In this document: positions 62,277-64,000 of the stretch, in pieces
Numbering within the stretch: the first letter of the stretch is position 1
Layout of the letters: every line of letters begins with the position of its first letter
Origin: Curtobacterium luteum
GTDB lineage: Bacteria; Actinomycetota; Actinomycetes; Actinomycetales; Microbacteriaceae
Length of the DNA: 64,000 bases
Assembly: GCF_014646995.1 (NCBI RefSeq)
Contig: NZ_BMOI01000004.1
Coordinates: 95,860 to 159,859, forward strand
Direction: 5' to 3'
Program-made: the position numbers and the translations under genes
The notes under the pieces: model-generated
Databases searched by the model: none
What the model saw: the letters and a program-made list of their open reading frames with translations, nothing else
What the model was told of the DNA's origin: nothing

Positions 62277-63103
62277 CACGGGCCTTTCCTGGGGTTGCGG
62301 TCCCGTTCCGGGAACGAGGACGCGAGCGAGAACGCGATGGCCATGAACGAGGCCATCATCGCGACGTACTTGGCGTCGAGGTCGGTGAACGCGTCCGGTG
62401 CGGGCGAGTCCACGGTGAGCATGCCGAAGGAGTACTCCTCGGACCGGATGACGACCGAGACGTACGACCGGTAGCGCGGTTCGAACCCCGGGAGGTCCTC
62501 GTCCACGTCGACCTCCGCCAGGCGGTCCCCGACGACGCGCGGGCCACCGCCGACGAGGACCCAGTCGAGGTTGCGGTCGCCGTACGGGGTCCCGGCGCGG
62601 AAGACGCCGGCGGTGTCCTCGGCTCCGCCGTGCCCGATCGGTTCGAGCGCGCGGAGGTCCGCCGACAACTGGTAGACGTTCGCCCGGACGTCGGGCACCC
62701 CGGGCAGCAGGTAGAACGCGAGCGCCACCGCGATGCGGTCCGCGAACGCCGGGAGTTCCTGTCGTCGCGCCGCCCGCCGGAGCTCCGCGAACCGCACGAG
62801 CCGGGTCGCGAGCTGCCCGAAGGCGTAGCGGACGGCGGTGCCCTGCTCCAGCTCCGTCGAGCGGGCGACCGCTGCGGCCGCAGCCACCGAGGCCTCGGTC
62901 CGACGGGCGCGGACGACCTGGACGACGACCGCGGCGGAGAGCACCACGAGGCCGAGCACGACGAGCGAGACCTTCACGCTCGGCGCCGTGACGAGGTTCG
63001 GCAGCTGGAACGCGGCGGTGGGCGCGGTCGCGACGATGATCGGCCACACGACCGCTCCGGCGCGGCGCCGTCGGCGGTCCACGGTGCTTCGTTCCCCTGT
63101 CAT
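62276..63103 (-). CDS. Membrane protein with GAF-like sensor domain
   Basis: 275 residues. Two helices at about 16-34 (WPIIVATAPTAAFQLPN) and 41-60 (KVSLVVLGLVVLSAAVVVQV), then a cytoplasmic domain with DRIAVALAFYLLPGVPDVRA, YRSYVSVVIRSEEYSFGMLT and DLDAKYVAMMASFMAIAFSL, resembling GAF domains that bind small ligands. There is no output domain, so it must signal through a partner. Leaderless start ATG 63103. Confidence 0.75.
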   Translation of the reverse strand: MTGERSTVDRRRRRAGAVVWPIIVATAPTAAFQLPNLVTAPSVKVSLVVLGLVVLSAAVVVQVVRARRTEASVAAAAAVARSTELEQGTAVRYAFGQLATRLVRFAELRRAARRQELPAFADRIAVALAFYLLPGVPDVRANVYQLSADLRALEPIGHGGAEDTAGVFRAGTPYGDRNLDWVLVGGGPRVVGDRLAEVDVDEDLPGFEPRYRSYVSVVIRSEEYSFGMLTVDSPAPDAFTDLDAKYVAMMASFMAIAFSLASSFPERDRNPRKGP

Positions 63104-63110
63104 GCCGACG

Positions 63111-63116
63111 ACGGTA
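63111..63116 (-). promoter_or_regulatory. -10 hexamer TACCGT for the GAF-like gene (leaderless)
   Basis: Minus-strand TACCGT ends 7 nt before ATG 63103. Confidence 0.45.
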
Positions 63117-63224
63117 GGGCACCCCACCGACGCCTGTTGAGTTGTCCACAGGCCCGGACGGAGGGTACGCATGTTGTCCCCTGCAACGCCGACTTGCCCC
63201 CCGAACGAGGGCGGGAAGAACATC

Positions 63225-63968
63225 GTGCACATGCAGCAGCGACTCAAGACCAGAGCAACGGCGCTCCTCGCGACCGCCGCCATCGTCCTCCTCGGCGGGA
63301 CCTTCGGAGCCAGCGCGGCGAACGCCGCGACGGTCTCCCCGCAGGTCATCGGCGGCGAGCAGGCCCCCAGCACCCCGTGGGAGGTGCAGCTCATCTTCCA
63401 GCAGGGCGGCTCCGCCACGTACGGGTGCACCGGTGAGCAGATCAACGCGTCGTGGGTGCTCACCGCCAACCACTGCGTCGACGGCACCACCGCGATGAAC
63501 GTCTACCAGTCGAACAGCACCTCGAACCGCGGCACGGCGATCGCGGCCGACCGGCTGTACTCGGCGCCGTCGGGCGACATCGCGCTCGTGCACCTGCGGA
63601 CCGCAAAGGCATTGTCCTCGTACGCGCCGCTCGACCTCGCCTACACGACGAAGTCCTCCGGCACGGGCACCATCATGGGCTACGGCAACCGGGCGAACAG
63701 CGCCCCGAGCACCGGGCTCTACCAGGCGACGGTCAACCTCACCGGTCGCTCGATCGACGCGTACAACGGCACCGCGCAGCACGTCACGGGCGTCTCGGGC
63801 GCATCGAACCACGGCGACTCCGGCGGGCCCCTGCTCGTGAACGGCAAGGTCGTCGGCGTCTGCTCGACGGGCGACGTCGCCGACCCGGGTGCGAACACCC
63901 ACGCGGGCTCGAACTACGCGGTGCTGACGCAGAGCGCCAGCTGGATCCGCAGCACCGCAGGCGTCTGA
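63225..63968 (+). CDS. Secreted S1-family (trypsin-like) serine protease
   Basis: 247 residues from GTG 63225 (GGGAAG upstream; ATG 63231 also possible). Signal peptide about 1-35 ending ANA-A; mature start region VIGGEQ typical of chymotrypsin-fold zymogens; catalytic His83 (LTANHCV), Asp118 (SGDIALVHL) and Ser199 (NHGDSGGPLL). Cys68/Cys84 probably form the His-loop disulfide. Secreted proteases of this group are abundant in plant-associated Microbacteriaceae such as Clavibacter; a plant role here is inference. Confidence 0.92.
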   Translation: MHMQQRLKTRATALLATAAIVLLGGTFGASAANAATVSPQVIGGEQAPSTPWEVQLIFQQGGSATYGCTGEQINASWVLTANHCVDGTTAMNVYQSNSTSNRGTAIAADRLYSAPSGDIALVHLRTAKALSSYAPLDLAYTTKSSGTGTIMGYGNRANSAPSTGLYQATVNLTGRSIDAYNGTAQHVTGVSGASNHGDSGGPLLVNGKVVGVCSTGDVADPGANTHAGSNYAVLTQSASWIRSTAGV

Positions 63969-63983
63969 CCGACGTTTCCACAT

Positions 63984-64000
63984 GACGGACTGGAGGCCCG
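63984..64000 (+). terminator. GGAGGC-family hairpin, left half (cut by window edge)
   Basis: GACGGACTGGAGGCCCG begins 15 nt after the protease stop and matches the left arms of the hairpins at 14934 and 59524. The right arm should lie beyond the window. Confidence 0.6.

Overview
The window is about 72% G+C, with densely packed genes, frequent 4-nt GTGA/ATGA stop-start overlaps and many GTG starts. It carries the actinobacterial dcw order (mraZ-rsmH-ftsL-ftsI-murE-murF-mraY-murD-ftsW-murG). Beside it lies a second actinobacterial block (DUF3040, polyprenyl synthase, Rv2175c-like, PASTA kinase, class-II DAHP synthase, PlsC, fadD15-like) whose order recalls Mycobacterium Rv2166c-Rv2187. I infer a member of Microbacteriaceae, with a Curtobacterium-like organism most likely; the genus is inference from gene content.

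Layout. Positions 1-12416 (minus strand) are the dcw operon, entered through mraZ and cut at the left edge inside murG. 13323-24650 holds the DUF3040 membrane protein, a polyprenyl diphosphate synthase, an Rv2175c-type DNA-binding protein, a triple-LysM exported protein, a PASTA Ser/Thr kinase, DAHP synthase, an acyltransferase, a ROK glucokinase and an acyl-CoA synthetase. 24757-28926 has a tiny ORF, peptide deformylase and pyruvate carboxylase. 28988-32082 has an orphan ParA, two MerR regulators and the FHA protein GarA, the target of PknB/PknG-type kinases in relatives. 32296-36257 is a two-gene polysaccharide unit (GH18 hydrolase with two CBM5/12 modules plus a membrane GT2 synthase). 36691-38729 has two FecCD siderophore permeases behind a DtxR/IdeR-like box. 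38906-48767 is a mixed stretch: HtrA-like protease, S4 protein, J-domain protein, AlkZ-type winged helix, APH kinase, GntR/MFS pair and a Nudix-NYN fusion. 48838-51984 is a TPP-riboswitch thiamin salvage operon, thiM-thiE-thiD/tenA. 52034-63968 contains small stress and redox genes each next to a regulator (MarR, LysR, HxlR), two unknown membrane or sensor proteins and a secreted S1 protease.

Two themes run across the window. First, ten genes have a TANNNT -10 hexamer only 6-8 nt before the start codon, which predicts leaderless mRNAs. Second, gene 3' ends are packed with several unrelated families of intergenic palindromes. One is a GGAGGC-containing hairpin family whose half-copies also appear singly inside coding regions; others are nested ~110-bp inverted repeats. 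No tRNA, rRNA, CRISPR array, insertion sequence or phage gene was recognised.
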